Positions 51,757 through 59,191 of a stretch of DNA of 64,000 bases are shown piece by piece. The stretch's first letter is position 1. Each line of letters begins with the position of its first letter. The translations under genes and the position numbers were made by a program. Origin of the DNA: Allotamlana fucoidanivorans (GTDB taxonomy: Bacteria > Bacteroidota > Bacteroidia > Flavobacteriales > Flavobacteriaceae); assembly GCF_045788535.1 (NCBI RefSeq), contig NZ_CP074074.1, positions 744,001-808,000 of the forward strand, given 5' to 3'. Below the pieces are notes generated by a model. The model ran no database searches. It was not told where the DNA came from and saw nothing but the letters and a program-made list of their open reading frames with translations.

Positions 51757-52349
51757 GCTCTATAACCATAAATAGCAATTATTGTAAATAGTAAATATTG
51801 AAACGATGTAAACACCAACCCTTTGTATAAATATAGGGGAACAGAAATAATATCTCCTATAATCCAATAGACCCAATTTTCTATTTTCTTTTTAGCCATG
51901 AGCCACATGCCTACAAAAAATATGGCTGTAGTTAGGGTATCTATATAAGCCGTCCAATTATTAAAATTATCATTTACACCATAAACAACAGCCACAAATA
52001 GGGTAGTTGCTAAAAAAATAAAGAGACTCCAAAGTTGTTCTTTATATGTTGTTACTGTCACAGGTATATCGTTGTTATTTGTATCTTTTCTCGACCAATA
52101 ATACCAACCAAAAATGCTCATAATAAAATAATATGCATTAATAAGCATATCGCCCAAAAGACCATAAACTAACAGTATATAAACAAATATAGCCGTACTA
52201 ATAATCCCTGTAGGATACACTAAAATATTTTCTTCTTTTGAAAACCAAACACTTAAAAACCCAAAAAACACCCCAATAAATTCTAAAACTATAAGATGAG
52301 TTTCCACATCTTGATACTGAGAAAACAGCCAATCAATTATTGCACTCAT
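51717..52349 (-). CDS. PnuC-family vitamin transporter
   Basis: A 210-residue inner-membrane protein with about seven helices and PnuC signatures (VLEFIGVFFGFLSVWFSKEENILVYPTGI, LINAYYFIMSIFGWYYW, NWVYWIIGDIISVPLYLYKGL). PnuC carries nicotinamide riboside and the closely related PnuT carries thiamine; the sequence alone does not decide. The ATG overlaps the upstream GGGP synthase stop by 4 nt and its end overlaps the kinase gene, so it is mid-operon. Confidence 0.88.
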   Translation of the reverse strand: MSAIIDWLFSQYQDVETHLIVLEFIGVFFGFLSVWFSKEENILVYPTGIISTAIFVYILLVYGLLGDMLINAYYFIMSIFGWYYWSRKDTNNNDIPVTVTTYKEQLWSLFIFLATTLFVAVVYGVNDNFNNWTAYIDTLTTAIFFVGMWLMAKKKIENWVYWIIGDIISVPLYLYKGLVFTSFQYLLFTIIAIYGYRAWKKSLNKSLQIA

Positions 52350-53104
52350 GCTATGCTAGTATTTATTTTCTTTCTTTCACCCACCTCGTTTATTGCTTCA
52401 AAAAACGTTTCATCTTTTTCAAAAGCTGTCCCAATAACCACCATGTCAGCTCCTGCGGTAAAGGCTTCATTTATTTGTATTTTACTTTTTATCCCGCCTC
52501 CTACAATTAAAGGAATATTTACATCTTGTTTTACCTGCTTTATCGTTTCAAATGACACAGCCTGTTTGGCACCACTCCCAGCTTCTAAATAAATTAGCTT
52601 CATACCTAATAACTGTCCCGCTTTAGCTGTATTTGCAATATCTTGAAGTCCACTTACCACCATCGGTTTTGTTTTGGTTACTCTTTCAACCGCTGTAATC
52701 TGCCCGCCATCTATCAAAATATATCCTGTTGGAATCACTTCCAAATTTAAACCCTTCAATGTTTGAACTGCTTTAACATGCTTATCAATTAAATAGTCTG
52801 GGTTTCTTCCTGAAATTAACGATAAGAATAATAAGGCATCGGCTCTTCCGGTAATTTGTGTTACATCACCAGGAAATAAAACAATAGGTAGCTGCGTGTA
52901 TTTTTTAATTTCTATCACCAAAGCATGCGTCGCATTCTGCTGTACTGTACTCCCTCCCACAAAAATGTGTGTGGCTATAGAAGCATTAACTTTTAGTATA
53001 AACTGTTTGGTATTTTCTAATTGAAATTTATCAGGATCAATCAATACTGCCAAAAGCTTTCTTTTAGTATTAACAGCGTTTTGTATGTGACTGTAAATAG
53101 TCAT
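52346..53104 (-). CDS. geranylgeranylglyceryl/heptaprenylglyceryl phosphate synthase (PcrB/GGGPS family)
   Basis: A TIM-barrel prenyltransferase of 252 residues from ATG 53104. LLAVLIDPDKF, FVGGSTV, PIVLFPGDVTQI, ADALLFLSLISGRNPDYLI, IPTGYILIDGG, YLEAGSGA and IPLIVGGGI are the family's barrel motifs. It joins sn-glycerol-1-phosphate to a polyprenyl diphosphate, the archaeal-type first step of ether-lipid synthesis; homologues occur in Bacteroidota, where the lipid product is unclear. The start overlaps the phosphopantetheinyl transferase stop by one base (TAATG), which favours it over an in-frame codon at 53125. Confidence 0.92.
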   Translation of the reverse strand: MTIYSHIQNAVNTKRKLLAVLIDPDKFQLENTKQFILKVNASIATHIFVGGSTVQQNATHALVIEIKKYTQLPIVLFPGDVTQITGRADALLFLSLISGRNPDYLIDKHVKAVQTLKGLNLEVIPTGYILIDGGQITAVERVTKTKPMVVSGLQDIANTAKAGQLLGMKLIYLEAGSGAKQAVSFETIKQVKQDVNIPLIVGGGIKSKIQINEAFTAGADMVVIGTAFEKDETFFEAINEVGERKKINTSIA

Positions 53105-53730
53105 TAAGCTATCGCGTAGGCGCAAGTAAAGCCTTCAAATTCTAAAAAGTGAATAGTATAACGGTATTTTTTATCCTTATAGTCAATCCATGCAACCGTT
53201 TCTTCATCGGTTATATTAAATGGAATGACCAAAAAACAATTTTTAAAACTTAAACCTGGTACACAAAATAATTTATACAAGGATTCTTTCACGCACCAAA
53301 TGGCCGTTAATTTTCTAATATAATCTAAGTCCTCCTTTTGCAAGTAGTCAAACTCATAATCGATAAATTTATGAGCTATAATTTGAATCTTATCTCTGTG
53401 CTTTTCAATATCAACACCTACTTCAACATCACTTACAATAACAGCTGAAAAATTAAACGAATGTGTTATAGAAATATGCTTACCATCTTTTAAATGAGGT
53501 TTCCCATGCTCATCATAAAACAAATCAAAATCTGTATAACCAAATGCACGCAATAAATGCCTCACACTTAAAAAACCTCTTTGATGTAACTGACTTTTCA
53601 TACCTAAAACCCGCTCCATAGAATTGGGTTTCAAGGTTAATGGCTGCATCAGTTCATCATGTGATTCTTCAATCTTCCAAATTTTAACCGTGGTTTGTGA
53701 ATTTGCTTCAATGGTTTTAAATAGAGGCAT
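53104..53730 (-). CDS. Sfp-type 4'-phosphopantetheinyl transferase
   Basis: A 208-residue enzyme that puts the phosphopantetheine arm of CoA on carrier proteins. Motifs: VEVGVDIEKHRDKI (metal-binding Asp) and WCVKESLYKLF (catalytic Glu/Lys), plus ISITHSFNFSAV. No polyketide or peptide synthetase genes are here, so it probably serves acyl carrier protein or a distant cluster. First gene of the minus-strand operon running to arfB. Confidence 0.92.
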   Translation of the reverse strand: MPLFKTIEANSQTTVKIWKIEESHDELMQPLTLKPNSMERVLGMKSQLHQRGFLSVRHLLRAFGYTDFDLFYDEHGKPHLKDGKHISITHSFNFSAVIVSDVEVGVDIEKHRDKIQIIAHKFIDYEFDYLQKEDLDYIRKLTAIWCVKESLYKLFCVPGLSFKNCFLVIPFNITDEETVAWIDYKDKKYRYTIHFLEFEGFTCAYAIA

Positions 53731-53753
53731 TTATTATTCTGAAAGTTATTAGT

Positions 53754-53761
53754 TATCTTTG
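53754..53761 (+). promoter_or_regulatory. -7 promoter box of ahcY
   Basis: TATCTTTG followed by C. The predicted transcript has a leader of about 90 nt. The -33 box is poor. Confidence 0.45.
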
Positions 53762-53780
53762 CATCGCCTAAAGCATCATT

Positions 53781-53795
53781 GCTTATTAGATAAGC
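53781..53795 (+). other. leader hairpin of ahcY
   Basis: GCTTAT-TAG-ATAAGC forms a perfect 6-bp stem; the overlapping AGCATCATTGCT just before it can form a competing 4-bp stem. I find no match to the SAH riboswitch consensus. Confidence 0.3.
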
Positions 53796-53859
53796 GAATT
53801 TAAGTATTTTAAGTGCTAATCACAATGAAGTTTGGGTATTAACAAAAGAAAAAATTGAT

Positions 53860-55176
53860 ATGAGTACAAAAACAATTCCTTACGTAGCAAATAAAGTAAA
53901 AGACATCACGCTTGCAGATTGGGGAAGAAAAGAAATTGAATTGGCTGAGGCTGAAATGCCGGGTTTAATGAGTCTTCGTGAAGAATATAAAGACGAGCAA
54001 CCTTTAAAAGGCGCTAGAATAGCAGGCTGTTTACATATGACCATTCAAACAGCTGTTCTAATAGAAACGCTGCAAGCACTTGGTGCAGAAGTTACTTGGA
54101 GCTCTTGTAACATTTTCTCTACGCAAGATCAGGCTGCTGCTGCCATTGCTGCTGCAGGAACAGCTGTTTATGCTTGGAAAGACATGACCGAAGAAGAATT
54201 TGACTGGTGTATTGAGCAAACCTTATTTTTTGGTGAGGAAAGACAGCCTTTAAACATGATTCTTGATGACGGTGGTGATTTAACCAATATGGTTTTGGAT
54301 AAATATCCTGAATTAGCTGCTGGTATCAATGGCTTATCGGAAGAAACAACAACGGGTGTTCACCGGTTGTACGAACGCGTAAAAAATGGCACATTACCAA
54401 TGCCTGCCATTAATGTAAATGATTCGGTTACCAAATCTAAGTTTGATAACAAATACGGATGTAAAGAAAGTGCTGTTGACGCTATACGTAGAGCTACCGA
54501 TATTATGTTGGCTGGAAAACGCGTTGTAGTTTGTGGTTATGGTGATGTTGGTAAAGGAACCGCTGCTTCGTTTAAAGGGGCTGGAAGTATAGTTACAGTA
54601 ACTGAAATTGACCCAATTTGTGCACTACAGGCAGCTATGGATGGCTTTGAAGTTAAAAAACTAGAAACTGTTGTAGCTAATGCCGATATTGTTATTACAA
54701 CCACAGGAAACAAAGACATTGTACGTGCTGAACATTTTCAAGCAATGAAAGATAAAACCATAGTTTGTAATATTGGTCATTTTGATAATGAAATTCAAAT
54801 GGCTTGGTTAAATCAAAATTATGGACACACTAAAAACACCATAAAGCCTCAGGTAGATAAATATACCATTGAAGGAAAAGATATTATTATTCTTGCTGAA
54901 GGTCGTTTAGTAAACTTAGGTTGTGCTACAGGGCATCCTAGTTTTGTAATGAGTAACTCATTTACCAACCAAACCTTAGCTCAAATTGAACTTTGGAATA
55001 ATGCTAGTGCTTATGAAAATAACGTGTATATGCTACCAAAACACCTTGATGAAAAAGTAGCCAAATTACATTTAGAAAAAATTGGCGTAGAACTTACCGA
55101 ATTAAAAGAAGATCAAGCCGCATATATTGGTGTTACTGTTGACGGCCCTTACAAACCAGAACACTACAGATATTAA
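53860..55176 (+). CDS. ahcY: adenosylhomocysteinase
   Basis: A 438-residue enzyme that splits S-adenosylhomocysteine to adenosine and homocysteine, restoring the methylation cycle. ARIAGCLHMTIQTAVLIETL, SSCNIFSTQDQAAAAIA, the NAD motif VVCGYGDVGKGTAASFKGAG, NIGHFDNEI and the C-terminal KPEHYRY (Lys/Tyr NAD contacts) are all present. Normal length. Own promoter, followed by a strong terminator. Confidence 0.97.
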   Translation: MSTKTIPYVANKVKDITLADWGRKEIELAEAEMPGLMSLREEYKDEQPLKGARIAGCLHMTIQTAVLIETLQALGAEVTWSSCNIFSTQDQAAAAIAAAGTAVYAWKDMTEEEFDWCIEQTLFFGEERQPLNMILDDGGDLTNMVLDKYPELAAGINGLSEETTTGVHRLYERVKNGTLPMPAINVNDSVTKSKFDNKYGCKESAVDAIRRATDIMLAGKRVVVCGYGDVGKGTAASFKGAGSIVTVTEIDPICALQAAMDGFEVKKLETVVANADIVITTTGNKDIVRAEHFQAMKDKTIVCNIGHFDNEIQMAWLNQNYGHTKNTIKPQVDKYTIEGKDIIILAEGRLVNLGCATGHPSFVMSNSFTNQTLAQIELWNNASAYENNVYMLPKHLDEKVAKLHLEKIGVELTELKEDQAAYIGVTVDGPYKPEHYRY

Positions 55177-55210
55177 TCATTATACTGAACGTGCTTCAGT
55201 TTTTCTAATA

Positions 55211-55246
55211 AAAAATCCCAAACATCAACATCGTTTGGGATTTTTT
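55211..55246 (+). terminator. terminator of ahcY
   Basis: A perfect 13-bp stem (AAAAATCCCAAAC/GTTTGGGATTTTT) with a 9-nt loop and a T-tract, about 35 nt after the stop codon. Confidence 0.92.
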
Positions 55247-55335
55247 ATTTTTAACCATTTCATACTAAAACAATCCTGCGTTACAGTATCTTTTACGCTG
55301 TATCAACAAAAGCGAGACACACTCATTACAACCTA

Positions 55336-55614
55336 TTATTCATCTACTAAATCTTCTTCAAAGTACCACCACAAACTGGAGTCTATAGAAGTTTTCATTT
55401 TATTAATATCAACACCATCCTTTAAAAATACGGTAATACTTTCGCTTGCTCTGTTTTGCCCAATACTTTCGGCTATTTCAATAGTATCAATTTCCTTAAA
55501 ATGCTCTAAGTGCTTTTTTATCTTTTCATCTAAAGATTCATCACTTAAAAAAATTTTGATGGTTGGCTGGGTTGGCGAATTTCTAATTTCAGATCTAAAC
55601 GGTAGCATAATCAA
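55336..55614 (-). CDS. hypothetical small protein
   Basis: A 92-residue frame with protein-like composition: TIKIFLSDESLDEKIKKHLEHF, then SESITVFLKDGVDINKMKTSIDSSLWWYFEEDL. The regular alternation of strands and helices suggests a small alpha/beta fold. No family is recognised and no clear promoter is seen. The competing plus-strand frame across this region overlaps ahcY and its terminator and is less plausible. Confidence 0.5.
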   Translation of the reverse strand: MIMLPFRSEIRNSPTQPTIKIFLSDESLDEKIKKHLEHFKEIDTIEIAESIGQNRASESITVFLKDGVDINKMKTSIDSSLWWYFEEDLVDE

Positions 55615-55691
55615 ATAATTTCAGGTTAAACAATACAACAATTGCTATCGCAATAGCTTAAAGTTAAGAAATTTATTAATATCATGTATAA

Positions 55692-56212
55692 CAATTTTTC
55701 CATCTTCGAAGAGATTCTACAGACAACACAAGTAATGTGTACGCTTACAGCGGTTTAACTACTGCCAATGCTACCACACACAATACTGATAATTTTGTTA
55801 GAACAAGACCTAGGTACCAACCTCTATACCTCCAGTTAGAAGTTATATAAATGCACCAACAGCTGACATGACAGTTTATGGAAAACGTTCAGGTGGTCAA
55901 CCTCGAGATACTGGCAATGCCAACCTTGGAACAACAAGTCTCACTTACGGTAATGATTCCCCTGTCTTAGTTGTAGATTATGCTTTAAGCACAAAAGACT
56001 TTAACAAAACAAAGTTAGCCGCTTATTACAACAGCCGTTTAGATACTATAGTGGTTGATAATGCAGTGAGTGGCAAATATGCTATTTATAATTTATTAGG
56101 CCAGTCTGTTTTAAATGGTGAGTTTTCAAGAGAAATTAGTGTTTCTACATTAAAATCTTGCATGTATATCTTAACATCAGCGTCTGGAACTTTAAAGTTT
56201 GCTAAATACTAA
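55692..56212 (+). pseudogene. frameshifted, 5'-truncated remnant of a T9SS cargo gene
   Basis: Two frames together give the end of a secreted protein. Frame one (55692-55849) reads STDNTSNVYAYSGLTTANAT and on to NFVRTRP. Frame two (from about 55814 to the stop at 56212) reads VPTSIPPVRSYINAPTADMT, then KYAIYNLLGQSVLNGEFS and a degraded type A sorting domain ending TLKFAKY. A single indel near 55808-55815 would join them. No signal peptide or start is found upstream. The longest single frame (ATG 55868) would code only the tail. Confidence 0.7.
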
Positions 56213-56239
56213 TTTCTGAATTAGACAAACTAAACTCAA

Positions 56240-56270
56240 AAAATAGCCTTGCAAGTTGCAAGGCTATTTT
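56240..56270. terminator. terminator after the T9SS remnant
   Basis: A long stem (AAAATAGCCTTGC and GCAAGGCTATTTT) with a 5-nt loop, A/T tracts on both sides; able to act on both strands. Confidence 0.85.
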
Positions 56271-56294
56271 TGTAATATATATAATAAATAACGA

Positions 56295-56325
56295 ATAAAC
56301 CCTACTATGTTTAGTAGGGTTTATT
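56295..56325. terminator. second inverted repeat, probable rpmA terminator
   Basis: AATAAACCCTACTA and TAGTAGGGTTTATT pair over 14 bp with a 3-nt loop, lying 35 nt after the rpmA stop codon. Confidence 0.75.
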
Positions 56326-56359
56326 TTATTCGTTCTATAAGATAACTTTATTTTCTTTT

Positions 56360-56620
56360 CTAAGCCTCAAAAGGCTCAATAGAAACATACGATTTGTTAT
56401 CTTTTTTCTTAGTAAACTTAACTACGCCATCAACTTTAGCGTGTAAGGTATGATCTTTTCCTTGGTATACGTTCTCACCTGGATGGTGTGTGTTACCACG
56501 TTGTCTTATGATAATGTTTCCAGCTAACGCAGCTTGACCACCAAAAATCTTAACCCCTAAGCGTTTCGATTCTGATTCTCTACCATTCTTCGAACTTCCG
56601 ACTCCTTTTTTATGTGCCAT
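56360..56620 (-). CDS. rpmA: 50S ribosomal protein bL27
   Basis: An 86-residue bL27 with the usual basic N-terminus (MAHKKGVGSSKNGRESESKRLGVKI) whose tip lies near the peptidyl-transferase centre, and GNIIIRQRGNTHHPGENVYQGKDHTLHA. No N-terminal cleavable extension as in Firmicutes. It follows rplU by 24 nt in one operon. Confidence 0.98.
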   Translation of the reverse strand: MAHKKGVGSSKNGRESESKRLGVKIFGGQAALAGNIIIRQRGNTHHPGENVYQGKDHTLHAKVDGVVKFTKKKDNKSYVSIEPFEA

Positions 56621-56644
56621 TTTATTTCGATTTTAGTTTTTATA

Positions 56645-57136
56645 TTAACTTAAAGCAGCAATTAAATCAGCTTTCTTCATTGAAGAAATCCCTTCAACAC
56701 CTTTAGCTTTTGCTAACTCTTTTAATTCAGCAACTGTTAATTTGCTTAAATCTTGAGTTTCTTCAGCTTGAGGAGCAGCTTCTGCTTTCTTTTCTGCTTT
56801 TGCTGGGGCTGCTTTTTTAGATCCAGAAGCAGCAATGCTTTCAATTACAATTTCAGTTAAAGATTGACGGTGACCATTCTTTACACGGTAACCTTTACGT
56901 CTTTTCTTTTTGAAAACTATAACTTTATCACCTTTAAGGTGTTTTAAGACTTTTGCTCCTACCTGAGCTCCGTCTATAGCCGGGGCGCCTACAGTTATAT
57001 TGTCACCATCACCAACTAAAAGAACATTATCGAAAGAAACTTTCTCACCTTCTTCAGTTTGTAAACGATTAACAAAAACTTTTTGGTCTTTTTCAACTTT
57101 AAATTGTTGCCCTGCTATCTCTACAATTGCGTACAT
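56645..57136 (-). CDS. rplU: 50S ribosomal protein bL21 with C-terminal helical extension
   Basis: Residues 1-100 are ordinary bL21 (MYAIVEIAGQQFKVEKDQKVFVNRL, FKKKRRKGYRVKNGHRQSLTEIVI). About 60 further residues follow: an Ala/Lys/Glu-rich linker (KKAAPAKAEKKAEAAPQAEE) and a helix-extended-helix module (LSKLTVAELKELAKAKGVEGISSMKKADLIAAL) like the Rho N-terminal/SAP-type nucleic-acid-binding motif. bL21 is about 103 residues in E. coli. First gene of the rplU-rpmA operon, behind an excellent promoter. Confidence 0.96.
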   Translation of the reverse strand: MYAIVEIAGQQFKVEKDQKVFVNRLQTEEGEKVSFDNVLLVGDGDNITVGAPAIDGAQVGAKVLKHLKGDKVIVFKKKRRKGYRVKNGHRQSLTEIVIESIAASGSKKAAPAKAEKKAEAAPQAEETQDLSKLTVAELKELAKAKGVEGISSMKKADLIAALS

Positions 57137-57178
57137 AGCGTAACGTTTTTATTAATTAATTTTTATTAAAAATGAGTG

Positions 57179-57209
57179 CAAATATACTGCTAAATAATTA
57201 AACTACAAA
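57179..57209 (-). promoter_or_regulatory. promoter of rplU-rpmA
   Basis: On the minus strand TTTG, a 19-nt spacer, then TATATTTG: an exact match to the Bacteroidota consensus. It lies about 43 nt before the rplU ATG. Confidence 0.8.
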
Positions 57210-57380
57210 CCTTAAGCTTTAATTTTAAAAAAAGTCATTGTATTTCTCTGAAAAATTATGCCATGAAATCGCTTAATACAACCCAAATCTCTTAGTAACA
57301 AACATTTAACTTAACCAAACACACCTCATTAAGCCGTAACAAAAAAGTATATAAATCAGTTGTTTATTGAAGAGCAAAAA

Positions 57381-57827
57381 CTACTTTACTATGTTTCTAG
57401 TGTTTTTAAACAACTGCATAACTGTTAAGGTAGCTACAACGGTTGTAGCAAACCCCATAACAGCCACTACAAACGCTACCATACCTATATCGGCATTCAA
57501 TCCGCTATGTATAGATAAAATCAAATCAGAAATAAACGTATTATTAATTTCTGTGGCATAAAACAAGAAGAAAATGGTAAAAATCAACGTAGCCACAAAT
57601 CCCGTAATTATACCTGTTTTAAACCCTTCGCCATAGGAAAAAGCACTTGGATTTTCAAGTTTATGTAATCGGATAGCTTCATAAATTCCTAAACCTGTAA
57701 TAATAGCATTCACAAAACTAAATGCAGGATTTGTATGTTTATCTACTAAAGCCAAAACTAAAAAATAGGCTATTAAAACGGCACTTGTTACTAAGCCAAA
57801 ACGTAATGCAATGGATAATTTTTTCAT
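57381..57827 (-). CDS. DUF4199 membrane protein
   Basis: A 148-residue protein with four hydrophobic helices (about 9-27, 36-50, 72-92, 113-138) and the family-like middle FSYGEGFKTGIITGFVATLIFTIF. Function unknown; the family is common in Bacteroidota. Transcribed alone. Confidence 0.78.
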   Translation of the reverse strand: MKKLSIALRFGLVTSAVLIAYFLVLALVDKHTNPAFSFVNAIITGLGIYEAIRLHKLENPSAFSYGEGFKTGIITGFVATLIFTIFFLFYATEINNTFISDLILSIHSGLNADIGMVAFVVAVMGFATTVVATLTVMQLFKNTRNIVK

Positions 57828-58041
57828 ATCAAAAGGGAATTATTTCTCTTAAATTTCGTGAATTTTCTTGAATAAAAATAATTTCATGGCAAAAACATAA
57901 CCAGCAACAACTTGATTTGCAACCGCTTTTCATTTAATCCTTCTTTTTTTATTTATAAAAACAGGGTATATTTCTTTTCATATAACATTAAAATGCCTCT
58001 GAATATTTAGTAATTTTGCACTAACCTATAAATTTTAAGTT

Positions 58042-58548
58042 ATGAAAATTATGAAACATATTTTAGTTATTGTTTTAATTGGCTTTACTGCATTAAGCTG
58101 CAAAAACAATTCAAATCCAGAAGTTAAAACGGTTGAAGTTGCTTCTGAAACACAAGAAGTTAACACCACAGACCCCCATGCTACTTATGCCAAAGCAGAA
58201 TTCACCATTGAAGGAATGACTTGTGCTATTGGATGTGCAGCGACTATTCAGAAAAAAATATCAAAAATGGATGGTGTAAAATCGGCCACTGTTGATTTTG
58301 ATAAAAAATTAGCCATGGTTGAATATGATGAGGCAAAAGTTACGCCTATGAGCCTTACCGAAGCTGTTGCTAATGTTTCTGATACGTACAAAGTAAGCGA
58401 TATGAAAACGGTAAATGATTTTACCACAGAAAAAACTTGTAAACCAGGTTGCGAAAAAGCATGTTGCAAAAAAGATATTCAGGCAGAAGAAAAAACAGCC
58501 TGCAATGCTGATTGTAAAAAAGCTTGTTGTGCTAAGAAAACAGCCTAA
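58042..58548 (+). CDS. heavy-metal-associated-domain lipoprotein with Cys-rich tail
   Basis: A 168-residue lipoprotein: lipobox near TALSC, then one HMA domain (AEFTIEGMTCAIGCAATIQKKI, GVKSATVDFDKKLAMVEYD). The metal motif is MTCAIGC, with Cys three residues apart instead of the usual MxCxxC. After the domain, two copies of C-x3-C-x3-CC (CKPGCEKACC and CNADCKKACC) lie in a Lys-rich tail. It is probably a periplasmic or outer-membrane metal (copper, mercury or similar) binding protein. ATG 58042 and ATG 58051 are both usable starts. Confidence 0.82.
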   Translation: MKIMKHILVIVLIGFTALSCKNNSNPEVKTVEVASETQEVNTTDPHATYAKAEFTIEGMTCAIGCAATIQKKISKMDGVKSATVDFDKKLAMVEYDEAKVTPMSLTEAVANVSDTYKVSDMKTVNDFTTEKTCKPGCEKACCKKDIQAEEKTACNADCKKACCAKKTA

Positions 58549-58579
58549 TTAAAGACTTAAATCAGTTTTAATAGAATAC

Positions 58580-58610
58580 AAAAAAGGTTTCTTATAGTGA
58601 AACCTTTTTT
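58580..58610. terminator. bidirectional terminator between the HMA lipoprotein gene and gldD
   Basis: The stem AAAAAAGGTTTC/GAAACCTTTTTT with a 7-nt loop lies between the convergent genes and touches the gldD stop. Confidence 0.88.
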
Positions 58611-59191
58611 TATTTCCACCTGATGGTTTCCATAATATGCCTAATGTCTTTTTGTAAATAATGTGCCGCAGGAAGAATAGAATCGTAATTAGGTTTTGCA
58701 TAAAAATATAACGATCCTGTTAAAAAATGGTTCACACTGTCTGTTACGTAAAATTGTGCGGGCGACGCTACATTTCCTTTAACCTCAGCCAATGCACCAT
58801 AAACGTTACGTTCTGTATTCTCATAAGATGCTACAGGAATTTCATCAGCTTTAATAGTGTGCTTTTGAGTAAAGTTTTGAGCATCTCTTAAAAAGTCATT
58901 CAAATTTTCCTTGCTATTTTCTACCGACTTATAGGTTAAAAAAATGGTTCCTTTTAATGCAGGATATTCTAAATTAATGCCATAACTTTTTGTTGAAGCT
59001 TTTACAGACTTCAACGTAACCTCTGTTGCTAGATTATTTATTTCAAATGTAAAAGGCAAGTCTAAATTGGCAGCTTCATACTTAGCTTCAGGATATTCTA
59101 GCCGTAAATAGGCCTTGGGTTTTGGCACCACGTCATCTCCACAAGCAAACAAACAACATATAAAAACTATAATACAGAGGTGATTTCTCAT
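58610..59191 (-). CDS. gldD: gliding motility lipoprotein GldD
   Basis: A 193-residue lipoprotein (lipobox CCLFAC near residue 17), followed by PKPKAYLRLEYPEAKYEAANLDLPFTFEIN, the conserved opening of GldD. GldD is needed for gliding and T9SS function in Flavobacterium. It overlaps gldE by 4 nt. The order gldD-gldE-ssb-mutY on the same strand matches the known cluster. Confidence 0.93.
   Translation of the reverse strand: MRNHLCIIVFICCLFACGDDVVPKPKAYLRLEYPEAKYEAANLDLPFTFEINNLATEVTLKSVKASTKSYGINLEYPALKGTIFLTYKSVENSKENLNDFLRDAQNFTQKHTIKADEIPVASYENTERNVYGALAEVKGNVASPAQFYVTDSVNHFLTGSLYFYAKPNYDSILPAAHYLQKDIRHIMETIRWK

Noticed and set aside
53762..53859. SAH riboswitch upstream of ahcY
   Set aside because: The conserved core of that class is not found; only simple hairpins are present.
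55127..55618. A 163-codon plus-strand frame starting inside ahcY
   Set aside because: It runs through the ahcY terminator and has an unlikely composition; the minus-strand frame at 55336-55614 looks more like protein.
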